Positions 24,249 to 38,790 of a stretch of 64,000 bases of DNA are shown piece by piece (position 1 is the stretch's first letter; the number at the start of each line of letters is the position of its first letter). The stretch lies in NCBI GenBank assembly GCA_002205965.3, contig NADL03000451.1, positions 1,736,001 through 1,800,000 on the forward strand, in the 5' to 3' direction. Below the pieces are notes generated by a model. It was not told the DNA's origin. It was given only the letters and a program-made list of their open reading frames with translations, and ran no database searches. A program made the translations under genes and the position numbers. The DNA is from Kappaphycus alvarezii (Eukaryota > Rhodophyta > Florideophyceae > Gigartinales > Solieriaceae).

Positions 24249-25367
24249 ATGAACTTTGCCGCCCTGCAAGTTCAGCATGAAAACCATAGGCGGTTGTCGG
24301 AGGCTTTGCGGGACATTTGCGAGGAGGATGCCTCAAACCTGCCTATTCCTGCCTTATCCCATTCAATGCCAGACCATTCCAATTTCTTTGGGGAGACCCC
24401 AAACTTCCTCCCATCCCAGTCAGACTTATCGACTTCAAGAGTGCCTCAGGAATACCCAGAAACTGATAGCTTTCCGCTAGACCTTTACGAACAACCCGGA
24501 ACTACTCTTGCATATGACCCTACCGCTGTGTCCCCAGTAACACCAACTTTGCAGGTGGACCACCATGGCATCAAAGTCGATGATCTCTCGTCCTCATCCT
24601 CGTGGATACCCACATCTGTTCTCTCAGACGCCCCTTGCTCTTCCTCATATTCTGGCTGTTCATCGATGGATCAAAATATGAAATGCGGAAATGCTACGCA
24701 CGCAACAGTTTATGCCGCAGCTGTCACTGCGGCAATGATAATGGATAATTCAGAAAGCGTCCCTAAAAGGCCGAGATCGCCATCTCCCGAGATTGCCATC
24801 GACGACTACGCAGGCGATACCGATGCTGAACAGGAGGTCGAGAAGATGAATGAAAACTCAGACGATAATACAACGGAAGCCAGTTTAGAGGAAACCGGAG
24901 ATGACCCTAATGACGCTCCTACTCTGACTGATATCAGCCGAAGCCCTCGTGCGATAAGCAGTTTCCCTCACATGCCTCCACCAGCTGCACCAGTTGAGAA
25001 GGCTTTAGCCAGCATTGCCATCTCAGACCAAAAGGGAAATAAGGCGTACCCGCGCCCGAAGTCAGTTGGAGCACCTAAACCTACCCATGCGGGAGGCATC
25101 CCCATGCCACGGGGGCTGGTGCAGAACTCCGAGCTGATCCTAGCACAGGTCGCAGGCCACTTGGAAATGCCGCAGAAGGCAGCTCTCTCCAGAAAACGCA
25201 GAGCTGAGGCGATGGAGCGGTTCAGACGAAAGAAAGCGGTACGCTGTTACGGAAGGAAAGTTCGTTATCAGATCAGAAAGAGAATTGCCACCACAAGGCC
25301 GCGTGTTAATGGGCGCTTCGCGAGACGCGAAGACGCTGAAGTACGAGCCTCGCCAACCAAGCAATGA
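24249..25367 (+). CDS. CCT-motif (CONSTANS/TOC1-like) nuclear protein
   Basis: The start is placed at the first in-frame ATG (24249), giving 372 aa, although the frame is open back to 24129. Residues 1-280 are Ser/Pro/Asp rich and probably disordered, with an acidic stretch (EQEVEKMNENSDD). Near the C-terminus is a basic block, RRAEAMERFRRKKAVRCYGR, continuing with VRYQIRKRIATTRPRVNGRFARRED. This is a full CCT motif (Arg-x-Arg-Val-x-Gly-Arg-Phe end) in the last ~55 residues. The family acts in the nucleus, through NF-Y-type or DNA contacts, in light, clock or flowering control in plants. Algal roles are less known. No B-box or receiver domain is visible. The frame is intact and intronless. 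It converges on the RecQ gene ~300 bp downstream. Confidence 0.88.
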   Translation: MNFAALQVQHENHRRLSEALRDICEEDASNLPIPALSHSMPDHSNFFGETPNFLPSQSDLSTSRVPQEYPETDSFPLDLYEQPGTTLAYDPTAVSPVTPTLQVDHHGIKVDDLSSSSSWIPTSVLSDAPCSSSYSGCSSMDQNMKCGNATHATVYAAAVTAAMIMDNSESVPKRPRSPSPEIAIDDYAGDTDAEQEVEKMNENSDDNTTEASLEETGDDPNDAPTLTDISRSPRAISSFPHMPPPAAPVEKALASIAISDQKGNKAYPRPKSVGAPKPTHAGGIPMPRGLVQNSELILAQVAGHLEMPQKAALSRKRRAEAMERFRRKKAVRCYGRKVRYQIRKRIATTRPRVNGRFARREDAEVRASPTKQ

Positions 25368-25662
25368 AGTGGCATAATAAGGATTTGGGCCTGCGCACCT
25401 TATTCTTTGTAGGGCATTCCAGAGCCCGTTTCCCAAAACAGTTTCTCAAACAATACGGTACACATTGCAAATAGTGTACACACGCTTGCCTTACTTGGAT
25501 GTCAATTCTATGAAGAAGATTCAAGGAGTATGTCCTGGAAACCCCCAATCTTTAATCGAGTGGAGTTGAAATATGTAACAGTAAAACAAAATCGTTATAG
25601 GGTTTCATTTTTTCTTTTTTCTACGTCTTGGTTTCGGGGGGGACTTAACGGTCTCCGCGTCT

Positions 25663-29563
<3,901 letters not shown>

Positions 29564-30373
29564 GTACTCGAAGACTTGCCGTTAGAGATTCTTGCCGTCG
29601 GGAGTCATGTGCAAGATCGGCTGAATAAGGGATGGCAAGAACGAGGATGCGAGACTGAAGAACTCTTTGTTGAGTGAGAAGAGTCCGAGCAACGGGAGAG
29701 GTAGTAGAGCAGTACATTTACGGCAAGGAACTAAGTCCGGTTGGTCTCAATGGGTTTTGGATTGGTTGCGTTTCGTTTTTCGTTTGCGCGCGAATAATTT
29801 TGAATTCCTGAGGTTGGGTCGGCAGCTTCAGTGATCCGGATTTTATTTATTTTGATCCCGATTTTCCTTCAACATTTGAAACAGATTTTTTTTGGACTAC
29901 CCGTGGGTACTGCGTAGAATTTTTGGTAAAACACGTACTGTATACTGTACAACTGTACAGTATACGTACCGTACTGTACTGGACAGTGCTACACAGAATT
30001 GACTTGTAGGTGTCAACAGGGTACAATGTTCACAAGGTCACCAATGTCGTGGTTTGATCTGTAGGACAGCTTGTCCTTTCACTGGTGGTGGAGTTATGAT
30101 AGAAACCCAGACCGCGACGACATTATTGGCGGGACTTTTGGCGAATTGATCCACCGTATCAAAGTTACGATCGGCAGGGCGTACTTAACACTTTCCAGGG
30201 AACGCTTACGTTGCCGGTTCGGTACCCGTTGTCCCATCACAGGATCGTTTTACCCTCGCTACGTCAAAACAATCTCCGCTAGTCGCATCGCGATCCAGAG
30301 GATTTCAATTGGAGACAATTCCAAGCACTTCGTCAAAACAAGAACGCCATCTGATTTCAGTTGCGCCGTTAAG
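29564..30373. promoter_or_regulatory. Divergent intergenic region between helicase and CCT5
   Basis: The two genes point away from each other, so both promoters should lie here. No TATA box can be assigned with confidence. The most striking content is the TACTGTA palindrome at 29940-29965. In front of the CCT5 start the frame is open for 101 codons (from 30071) but this stretch does not resemble the family, so it is treated as leader. Confidence 0.5.
29940..29965. repeat. Perfect 12-bp inverted repeat, GTATACTGTACA
   Basis: GTATACTGTACA (29940-29951), a 2-base spacer, then its exact reverse complement (29954-29965). More TACTG-like units follow (CCGTACTGTACTGGACAG). It lies roughly midway between the two divergent start codons and could be a dimeric protein-binding site or a repeat-derived insertion. 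Confidence 0.8.
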
Positions 30374-31985
30374 ATGTCGTTGGCTTTTGATGAGTACGGA
30401 CGACCCTTCATCATCTTGCAGGAGCAGGAAAAGAAGACTCGCCTAAAAGGTATCGATGCGCTCAAGGCAAATATTGCAGCGGCACGGTCCGTTGCCCGTA
30501 CACTCCGCACTTCACTGGGACCGAAGGGTATGGACAAGATGCTGCAGTCTGCGGATGGAGACATTACTGTAACCAATGATGGCGCTACCATATTGCAGGA
30601 GATGGATGTCGAGAATCAAATCGCAAAACTCATGGTCGAGCTTTCCAAGTCTCAAGACGATGAGATTGGAGATGGGACCACGGGTGTTGTTGTACTTGCG
30701 GGGGCGTTGCTCGAACAAGCCGAAAAGTTGCTAGACAAAGGTATTCACCCTACCAGGATCTCAGAGGGCTTTGAGCGGGCAGCTGACCTCGTCATTCCTT
30801 TACTGCGCAAGCTATCTCAGCCACTGGACTACAGCAGCTCGAATGGCTACGAGGAGCTTATCAAGACTGCAATAACATCGCTCAACTCCAAGATTGTCAG
30901 TCGCATGAAACGTCCTTTGGCTGAAATTTGCGTCAAAGCTGTTCTTTCTGTTGCTGACCTTGATCGCAAAGACGTCAACCTGGACCTGATCAAGCTCGAC
31001 GGTAAAGTGGGAGGCAAACTAGAGGACACTGCCCTGGTAAACGGGATTGTCATTGACAAGGATTTCAGCCATCCTCAAATGCCTTCGAAAGTGGAAGATG
31101 CAAAGATTGTTGTCCTCACTTGTCCTTCGAACCACCCAAACCGAAGACCAAGCACAAACTGGATATCTCAACCGTAGATCAGTACAAGGAGATGCAAGAA
31201 GCTGAGCACAAATATTTCACGGACATGGTTAAGGCAGTGAAAGACTCTGGCGCGAATCTTGTGGTGTGTCAATGGGGATTCGATGATGAAGCAAATCACC
31301 TTCTTTTCAAGCATAACTTACCCGCCATTAGGTGGGTCGGTGGCTCCGAGATTGAGCTCATTGCTTTGGCGACCGGTGCGCGTATTGTTCCACGATTCCA
31401 GGAAATTAGCTCTGCAAAGCTTGGAAAGGCCAAAACCGTTCGTGAATTGTCGTTCGGAACTACCCGAGACCATGTTATTGTGTTGGAAGACTGCGCATTC
31501 TCCAAATCAGTGACCATTTTCGTCCGTGGCGGCAACAAAATGATAATCGAGGAAGCAAAGAGAAGTATTCACGATGCGTTATGCGTTGTGCGAAATTTGA
31601 TTCGCGATAACAGGATTGTGTACGGTGGAGGTGCAATTGAAATTGCGTGTTCCAATCTAGCCTCTGAGACAGCTGATCAGATCCCAGGGGTTGAACAGTA
31701 CGCAGTGCGCGGCTTTTCCTCAGCATTGGATAACGTTGTCATGGCTCTTGCCGAGAATTCTGGGCTTCCGCCAATTGAAACGTTGGCAGACGTAAAATCT
31801 CGGCAGATTAAGAAGGAAACCAATATCTCGGTATTGACTGCATGGAGGTTGGGACGAATGATATGCGTGAGCAGAACGTATACGAGGCGCTTGCATCAAA
31901 GATTCAGCAGTTCCAGCATGCTACGCAGATGGTCAAAATGATCCTTAAGATTGATGACACGATCTTGCCTTCAGAGTACGAATAA
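30374..31985 (+). CDS. CCT5: T-complex protein 1 subunit epsilon (group II chaperonin)
   Basis: One of eight subunits of the cytosolic CCT/TRiC ring that folds actin, tubulin and other proteins using ATP. The start at 30374 gives [12 protein letters not shown], the usual epsilon N-terminus. Chaperonin signatures are all present: [16 protein letters not shown], the ATPase motif GDGTTG, and YGGGAIE near the C-terminus. The end reads [11 protein letters not shown]. With two frame repairs the product is ~537 aa, normal for the family. One base is missing in the TT run at 31126-31127 (CPFEPPKPK expected) and one near 31825 (just before LGIDCMEVG). Everything else is conserved, so these are probably sequence errors rather than decay. 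It is intronless, divergent from the helicase, and its stop lies 60 bp from the end of the next gene. Confidence 0.95.
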
Positions 31986-32044
31986 GTAAAGACGCGTGAT
32001 ATGAGAAAGCGTAGCTAACATGCGCTCGCTTCCCTGTTGGGGCG

Positions 32045-32671
32045 CTATCTTTTATTTAGTTTGCCTGATTCCGCATATCCAAGTGAAGCGAGATCCTCCG
32101 TTGATACGTTTGGGCGCTGTAATTGCAGTTGCGGTGGTAAGAAATATGTACTTGCAGATTCGCATTTTCCGGATCTAGAGGCGACTTTTAGATGCGAAGA
32201 CGGCCGATCAGAAGCATTCAGTCTCGATTCGCGCAGTTCGGATGATTTCCATCCCATGGGGGATGCCCCGGTTGCCTTGCTCTTGACATTTAACGGTGGC
32301 TGCGATGAGGGCGAAAACATGGGAGCGGGCGGAGATGGTATCTGTGCAACTGTTGCATGCGAATTATCACAGGGTGGGGGCAGCATTTGCGGCCTTTCCG
32401 TGGTCCTCGTCACTCCAAGTTGTGACATCGGGAAAGGACCAACGCCCATGGCCTTTTTGCCCGGTGAATAAACAGCAAAGCTGCGATGCCCCTCTGCCCT
32501 TGATCTCTTGCGCGGGAACTCTGGCTCAACTGCGGCTCGTTTCCGATTTTCGAGATGGTTAGGTGGTTTGGCGCTCTGACCATTTCCGGGAAATTGTTGC
32601 TGTGGACTGGGCCTTTGCTCGTCACCGGAGGAATCTGATGATGAATAAAGGTCGAGGCCTGTTTGGTTCAT
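32045..32671 (-). CDS. Unrecognised 208-aa Ser/Pro-rich protein
   Basis: An uninterrupted frame from ATG (32671) to a stop at 32045, convergent with CCT5 and 60 bp from it. The protein is hydrophilic and low in complexity. It has an acidic Ser start (YSSSDSSGDE), a basic cluster (ENRKRAAVEPEFPRKRSR) that could be a nuclear signal, Pro/Ser middle, and a more ordered C-terminus reading FLPPQLQLQRPNVSTEDLAS. The Pro-Pro-Gln-Leu/Asn-Val-x-Thr-Glu-Asp pattern looks like the conserved end of a small nuclear protein, but I cannot name the family. Position in the gene island and an intact frame favour a real gene. Confidence 0.6.
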   Translation of the reverse strand: MNQTGLDLYSSSDSSGDEQRPSPQQQFPGNGQSAKPPNHLENRKRAAVEPEFPRKRSRAEGHRSFAVYSPGKKAMGVGPFPMSQLGVTRTTERPQMLPPPCDNSHATVAQIPSPPAPMFSPSSQPPLNVKSKATGASPMGWKSSELRESRLNASDRPSSHLKVASRSGKCESASTYFLPPQLQLQRPNVSTEDLASLGYAESGKLNKR

Positions 32672-33166
32672 GATCAGGTAAATCGGGAATGGTAATCTGC
32701 GTGCACGTCACCCCGTGTTACGTGAGAGCTTTGCGAAGGCGTCTTCGCTTTAATGCGGGGCAGTGGGGGCGTGCACTTCACGTCAAATGACACTGTTTTT
32801 ACTGGCGTCGCAGCTGAATAGGATCAGATGCAAACTTGTCGGAGAAGTCGTTGCCCCGATTGATGCGATATGATAAGTTGAGAACATCAACATTAAAAAT
32901 TAAAGTTAACATTAGTAATTTGCTCGTTCTAAAAAGTTGTTTCACTGTACTGTACAGTAACCAGTCCTTGGCACATCCGCCACGTGCAATTGGAAATCGG
33001 AGAAGATACAGCACCTGAATTGCTGTGGTTTCTCTTCCATATCGTTTACGACGACGGAGCTCATCTGAGGCGCAGATGCACCCACGATTGAAACGAATCT
33101 TCGCATGTTGTGAATAATTTTCACATTTGTCATTTCGAATGTACCGTATCTTACCACCTATTAAGA
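32672..33166. other. Intergenic border of the host gene island
   Basis: Upstream of the 208-aa gene and downstream of the non-LTR element. It contains the palindrome at 32948-32959 and no coding signal. Confidence 0.5.
32948..32959. repeat. TACTGTACAGTA palindrome
   Basis: A perfect 12-base palindrome preceded by CACTG. It is a member of the TACTG family, about 280 bp upstream of the 208-aa gene start. Confidence 0.75.
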
Positions 33167-35650
33167 TTAAGATCTAATCGGATGATCCACATCGGTCACG
33201 TGCTGTGGAGCGCACGAAATGATAGCCATAGCTGCCGACGACCATATGATGCAACTCAACCGTTGATATATGCGGGTGCGAAAGATGGTGGGAGAGACGT
33301 GACATTTCTTCACAGCTCGGTCGATAAAACGTTCAAGGAAACGAGCGGTATCAGAGCATGCAGCTCCTAGCGAGTCAAAAGCAAGGGGCTGAAACTGGAA
33401 ACCAAGGTCGCGTGTATCGCGGGAAGGGTCCAGGGAAGGGGGGACTCTAGACAGCTCGTGTTCCAACTTATGAATCTTCCGGCGATATCCTTGGGCAGCC
33501 GCGCCGCCGGCGACTCGCGTCGCACTTGCGGCGGCGGACGACGTAAACGGCGATGTAATGACACCGTCACATGCAATGGGTTTTTCACGAGGGTCAGCCA
33601 GGGAAGGTGAGGATGTACAAAGATGTCTCCGGGCCGAAGTTCGGAGCCAGAGATGAGGTCAGGAACCTCGAGCTGGGTATCCAAACCAGCGGTGCGGAAG
33701 AGGTGATAAGCGAGGGCGTTACGAATGGAGTCGTGCCGGTGTCGGCGTCCAAACTCAGAGGGGCAGATGTCAGCAGCGTGATCAACGTAGACATCCAGCG
33801 GTTGCTGGCAGTGGTGACAGGTCAGCGGCATCGAGTTTGTGTAGACTGGGAGACCAAGGTGGCGGCGTAACATTATGCTCCAATGGGCAGCGGAAACTTT
33901 TGTGGCAGCCGTTGGGTTCGTTTGAAGGAAGGCAGCGGCACCACTGTGGCGAAGAGCGAGGCCTAGTATCCGGTGACGGGTACTGTAAGCATGGTGATGT
34001 CTTGGGCATGGTACATCCCTCCAGAGATCACCCTCCCAGAACTCCCTGGGGCTGGCCTCATGCTGTGCCCTATTTAGAAGTGTTTGGAGGTTGCCGGGCT
34101 TATCAACAAGGGCGATAGGGTCGTAGGGGCCGAGGTCGGTGACAAAGGGATCGCCTTGGAGGCAGCGTACGAACTCGCGGGGGGGCAATTTGGGTTGGTC
34201 GACAGAGAAGAACGTCCTGTCGCAGCAAGCGCGCTTTCGAATGACGACTTCGGATCGCGCCGTAGAGTACGAAGCTGTGCTGAGGCGGGCGGGTGCTGAA
34301 TCCATGAGGCTGGCGGCCACTGCTCCTTGGAGCAAGGGGTCAATCAGAGAGAAACCCTGACCACCGAGACGCATCGGGAGACACGCTTGGGTCCACGCTG
34401 AGTCCGTGAGAGCGACTTCATGAAGTGACTCATAGGAGGAGCGCTGTAGGGAGTCGAACTCAGCTGCAGGGTCCGAGGCGTGTTTTGGGTCGGCAAGTTT
34501 GAACGCGTGCGTGATGCGGCATGCCGATGCACAGAGTCTGTGCATATGGAAACGAGCCCGCGGGTCCCGGATGTGCTCGAGAAGCTTCAGGGTGCGTTGA
34601 CACGCTTCTACTGTGTCCCGTAGGAACGCCTTGGTTAATGTAGCGTTTCCAATCGGGGCGCCGAGGAGATCGAAGCCGTTGCCAGCGCACTCGGAGAGAG
34701 GAAACTCAACCAGGAAAGCTGCTCTGTCCAAGGGCATGATGTGCGGCCAGTAAATGCAAGTCTTCTGGTGATTGACGAATATGCAAAAAGCCGGGCCGTA
34801 CCGGGCGAGTGACCGAAGAGCTCTTCGGAGTCCGTCAAGTGACCCCATGATCGTCCCATCATCAGCGTACCACTGATTAAAGAAAATGCCGTCCTCTACG
34901 GCTATCCGCTGGATCAGTGGCTGGAAAGCGAGAGAGAAAAGCAGCATGTTAGCAGGACCACCCTGCTGGGTGCCCTGTGCGCTAGATAGGATCGTTCAGT
35001 CACGGTTCGGAATGATTAAGGTGGGTTGGTCCGACCATAAATCATGTTAGCGAGCCGTGCGATCGACGGGGCATGAGATGGGAGGACGTCTAGCATTATT
35101 TGCCTATCAACACAAATGAAGGCGTTATGGGCGTCAATGAGGACTGTGGCGACGTGCGGGTCAGAGGAAACCCGGCGTAGTAATGCGAGCATCATGGACG
35201 ATGGCATCCATGCCGGCCTTGATACCGTTGGCCAGCTGGAAGGGGTCCAGGAAGTCGCGGGAATCATCAATCGATGTATTATTCCTGTGCGCTGGCGCAA
35301 AGTAAAATCCCTGGGAATCAAGGCAGAAGGTGCGCGGAATTGGTCCTGACTCATTGGGGTTGCGATTGGAATTTGAAGTTGGGTCGTGGGAGGCATAGTC
35401 AGCTGGGTGTGGGACCCGACGTGTGATCTTGGGTTCCAGGCCCTGGACTTTGTCTTGGTCAGCCGTGGCAATGGCAGTAGAAATCTGGGCGGCCTTTGTG
35501 CCGGCGGCGGGTTTTAAAGGCGAGACAGAAGTTACTTCGCAGGCGATGTGGGTCTGAACCATGAGGAGTGCTGGGCGGGTAAAAGATGTCCGTATGCCGG
35601 AGGTCAGTGTTGGGACTAGGAGCGGGACCCTAAACGGACAGTTCAATCCC
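33167..35650 (-). mobile_element. Non-LTR retrotransposon copy 1 (RT, CCHC knuckle, endonuclease-type tail)
   Basis: In minus-strand order there is a variable N-terminal region, then RT motif A (TVLIDAHNAF, about 35150), GTQQGGP near 34960, the catalytic WYADDG (34858-34872), and a thumb region with ARFHMHRLCASAC. A knuckle C-X2-C-X9-H-X4-C (33763-33819) follows. Next come RHRHDSIRNAL, ELRPGDIFVH and, after a frame change near 33560, CDGVITSPF, then the tail FQFQPLAFDS and RIYQRLSC, ending HPIRS at 33167. A knuckle followed by an Arg-Pro-x-Asp-Ile and Cys-Asp pattern behind RT is the layout of site-specific (R2/CRE-like) elements with a restriction-like endonuclease. An in-frame TGA (34996-34998) and a base apparently missing near 35025 interrupt it. 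No LTRs are seen. Confidence 0.82.
33367..34947 (-). CDS. Uninterrupted 526-aa RT-to-endonuclease frame of copy 1
   Basis: The longest continuous protein in the window. Residues 1-30 hold the end of the RT palm with YADD at 27-30. Residues 35-260 cover thumb and linker, and residues ~375-400 the CCHC knuckle. The Arg/His-rich helix and the RPGDIFV strand of the putative nuclease come next. The last ~70 residues after LTLVKNP are out of frame relative to the related copies, which continue with CD-x4-SPF. The start at 34947 is simply where the frame opens; the RT N-terminal half lies upstream in other frames. Confidence 0.75.
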   Translation of the reverse strand: MLLFSLAFQPLIQRIAVEDGIFFNQWYADDGTIMGSLDGLRRALRSLARYGPAFCIFVNHQKTCIYWPHIMPLDRAAFLVEFPLSECAGNGFDLLGAPIGNATLTKAFLRDTVEACQRTLKLLEHIRDPRARFHMHRLCASACRITHAFKLADPKHASDPAAEFDSLQRSSYESLHEVALTDSAWTQACLPMRLGGQGFSLIDPLLQGAVAASLMDSAPARLSTASYSTARSEVVIRKRACCDRTFFSVDQPKLPPREFVRCLQGDPFVTDLGPYDPIALVDKPGNLQTLLNRAQHEASPREFWEGDLWRDVPCPRHHHAYSTRHRILGLALRHSGAAAFLQTNPTAATKVSAAHWSIMLRRHLGLPVYTNSMPLTCHHCQQPLDVYVDHAADICPSEFGRRHRHDSIRNALAYHLFRTAGLDTQLEVPDLISGSELRPGDIFVHPHLPWLTLVKNPLHVTVSLHRRLRRPPPQVRRESPAARLPKDIAGRFISWNTSCLESPLPWTLPAIHATLVSSFSPLLLTR

Positions 35651-37060
35651 GTGGCGCGTTTGACGTGGTTGGTTAAAGCAGTGCGGAGGGGTTTACAGAT
35701 GTGGTTGCAACCGAAACCGGACAGTCACAGATCGGCCGCTTGGTCCCCAAAGCCATCCATAATTTGGCGACGGTTCTGATATTTGACCGATGGCGAGTCC
35801 ACGAAAACGATGAGTCCCAGATGTCGCCTAGATATGATGGCACAGTGGGCATAGACAACTTCGGTGGCGATCGAAGTGTGAGTGAGGGGTTAGGAGGACA
35901 GCAGCGGCTGGGTTATGCCGGTAGGTGAGTCGGCCTATCCGATGCCGGGTAACATCAGCGCTCTGATAGGCTGGGGGGGAGACGGCCGCCCAGAGATCGT
36001 GCTGCCGGCCGCCCAGAGATCGTGCTGCCGGCCGCCCAGAGATCGTGCTGCCAGCCGCCCCTTGCCCCAACCTCCTCTGGACCCGGTTTTAATGAGTTGC
36101 GTTGTGCTAACAAAACGGGCTGGCGACGACGACGATTGCTCGGAGTAAGCGAACTTGAGTAGAACCAGCAAAACAGCGAAATGCGAGAACGAGGACCTCT
36201 CCATTGCTGTGACGCACACTGGTAATGGAAGTGCGGCAGGGTACTCTGAGAATTGCTGGGCCTGATCGAGGAGGACGGCGTGTCTCAAAGGATCCAATGC
36301 AGGGAACAGGACGGTTTACATGGTACACGTAAAGGCAATTTTGAAGGCTTACGCTACAAGCGGACGACATCTTGAAGAGAATTAAATTTTTTTTGTTTCG
36401 TCGGAAGCCGTGGGGAGTTGTTACACCTCTATCCAATACGAGGGAATGTGAATTACTCATGATGGAAGACCATTGGGCAGAACGGAACAAAACCCGTTTG
36501 CGGTGGATGTCGAAGACGCGTCAAGAAAGCGGAGCGAGCGTGGCGGGGATGTCTAATGCGAGTGGGGCAAACTGGCACTGGACCTCAAATGTCGTATGCC
36601 GTAAGCGTATCACGAGGCGAAACCTGTGCTGGGGGGCTGAGCTGGACGAAGATGTCGAAGGGGCGATCGGCTGTGTCAGTTGGCAGGAAGGGAACTTCTT
36701 GTTAGCTTGCGAGACCAGCGGGCTTTAAAACATGTCTGGTGAATTAATTCCGAATGTTGTTGCGTCGCGCACAACGCCAAAGCCAGCCCAACAAATCGAG
36801 GCGTGATCACCTTAGGGGTCCATGCGGGAATGGCGATGGTGGCAACCGATTGGGGCAACCGAGCCTCCGTAAATGGGGAGGTCTTGATGCCGGCGTAGCA
36901 TAACTGATCACGTCTCGTGGACCTGGAGGTGGCGGAGCGATGGGCAATGAGAGAAGGGAGTTGCTGCGAGCGCGTCGGCAGCAGTTTCAGATGATATTTT
37001 TTACTCATGTTTCCGTAGTACGGTAGATACTGACTGCGCGACTATTTAGTGATGATCTAA
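35651..37060. other. GC-rich sequence without a recognisable gene
   Basis: May hold the 5' end of copy 1 and old debris. Contains the 23-bp tandem repeat at 35984-36052. A 118-aa plus frame (36372-36728) and a 110-aa minus frame (36676-37008) show no motif. Confidence 0.4.
35984..36052. repeat. 23-bp tandem repeat, three exact copies
   Basis: Units at 35984-36006, 36007-36029 and 36030-36052 are identical, starting GGCCGCCCAGAGATCG. A partial fourth unit with one change follows. It is GC-rich and lies just upstream of non-LTR copy 1. Confidence 0.95.
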
Positions 37061-37074
37061 CCGGAAGGTCCAAA

Positions 37075-37440
37075 CAGGCTACGATTAGTGGAGCACGAGA
37101 TTCGAGGGCCATAGCCGCCGATGACTACTGGGCAGAATTGAGGCCCTGGTAGATGCGAGTGCAAAACTTAGCAGCGGAGGTGTGACACTGGGCCGCAATG
37201 CGCGGTACATACTCTTCCAGGACCAGGGTGGTGGCAGGGGAAGGGGCACCAAGAGGTTCGAAAGCAATGGGCTGGAAACGGAAGCCCGAGTCGAGAGAGA
37301 GAGAAAGGTTGTAGGAGGGAGGTACCAGCCGGTGGACGGGCTTGGGGTCAAGGTCCTGGAGCTTGCGACGGTGGGCCTGGGCAGCGGCATCTGCGGCGGC
37401 TTTCGACGCTTCTTCGACGAGGGATGATATTTACTCATTC
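37075..37440 (-). mobile_element. Non-LTR element, C-terminal tail only (copy 2b)
   Basis: The reading AQAHRRKLQDLDPKP, then FRFQPIAFEPLGAP and CTRIYQGLNSAQ, aligns with the tail of copy 1 (AQGYRRKIHKLE, FQFQPLAFDSLGAA, RTRIYQRLSC). The match starts after the nuclease strand and runs to the element end, so only the 3' part is present. Such 5' truncation is typical of non-LTR insertion. One stop follows NSAQ. Confidence 0.7.
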
Positions 37441-37469
37441 AGTATCTAGAGTGCACAGCGACTGACCGA

Positions 37470-38790
37470 CTCCAGTTAACAACTGGATAGACCACGTCGG
37501 CCACTTGCAATGGAGTCCGCGAAGTGATGGTCATAGCCGACGGCGACCACAGGGTGCAACTGATGCGCTGGTAGATGCGCATACAAACAGTAGCATCCGA
37601 AGTGTGGCATCTCCCAGCAACACGACGGCAGGTGTAAACGGCGAAACAGTTGTGACGTCAAGGCGATGAGTCGTTCCCGGGGGCCAACGGGAGGAGAAGG
37701 GGTTGGACGAGGAGGTCTGCTGGCCCAGATCGGTTCCAGGAGTGAGGAGCGTGGTCAGGAATTGATAATCCGAACCTGCAGCGCTCAAGACATGATACGC
37801 AAGGGCGTTGCTGATGGAGTTGTGCTGATGTTTGCGATCGAAACCCGATGAGCAAATGTCCGCAGCTTGGTCGCTATGGACGTTAAGCAGTTGCTCGCAG
37901 TGTTGACACTGCAACTGTATTGACTCCGTGCAGACTGGGAGCTAGAGGTATCGACGCAACATTATGCTCCAGTTTGCGCCGGAGACTTTCGCTGCCAAAG
38001 TCGAATACGCTTGGAGGAAAGCGGGGGCCGTGGGGGGCTAGCATGAGGGCTGTGATTAGTAGAGGTACATCCTCCAGATAACATTCACTCCGAACTTCTT
38101 TGCCTTGTGCTCTTGCGGCGCCCTATTGAGATGGGTATGGAGTTTGACTGATCTGGCAGCACGGGTGGCGGGTTCACAAGGGCCGAGACCGATGTGCAAG
38201 GGGTTACTCTGACGTGGCTCACAATGTCTGAGAGGCGATCGGGCTTGAGAGAGAAGAATATGCTGATCTCCGCGAAAACGGTTATCTACAAGAGTCGAGG
38301 ATCGAGCGGTGGTGTGTGCTGCCGTCCGCCGGCGTGCGAGGACAGCATCGGAAATGCTGAGGGCAGCAGAGGCAGGGAGGAATAGAGCGACCAACGAGAG
38401 ACCATGGCCGAAGAGGGAAGGGGGAGACAAACTTGGCCCCATAAAGCGTCGGAGGGGGCGACATTGTGGAGGGACAAGTACCCCGACCTCTAAAGAAAGT
38501 CAAATTCGGTCGCGGGTGCAGGGATTGTTCGATTTCCGCAAGCTTGAAGGCGTGGGTGACCCCGACATGCCAATGCACAGATGCGGTGCACATGGAACCG
38601 GGCCCGGAGACTACGGACATGGCCGAGGAAATCTACGTTGCTGCAGCATCCCCAAATTTTGGTCTTGAGACCTTTCTCATGACACCAACCTTCCTCGCCA
38701 TGCAGGCTGCGACGCATAACCGCGGTGGAAAGCATATGAAGGTGCAGGAAAGCGCGGCAGACGGCGTCTTCGCCTCTCGCAATCGCTGCG
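37470..38790 (-). mobile_element. Non-LTR element copy 2, decayed
   Basis: Pieces along the minus strand: VRSLRARFHVHRICALAC (about 38560-38620) matches the thumb motif of copy 1. CQHCEQLLNVHSDQAADIC (about 37855-37910) is the knuckle with Gln in place of the His. DRKHQHNSISNALAYHV and LDVTTVSPF follow, then RIYQRISCTLWSPSAM (about 37520-37580) closes the tail. The middle of the tail (the QPLAFDS part) is deleted. The Asp of DVT is present, but the frames are broken several times and 38.0-38.5 kb is hard to read. Confidence 0.72.

Noticed and set aside
30071-30373. 101-codon N-terminal extension of CCT5
   Set aside because: Open frame without similarity to the family. The ATG at 30374 gives the standard epsilon N-terminus.
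33540-33600. Loss of the catalytic Asp (LHVTV instead of a DVTV-type strand) in non-LTR copy 1
   Set aside because: A frame change at this place gives CD-x4-SPF, in line with the other copies, so the apparent Asp-to-His change is a wrong-frame reading.
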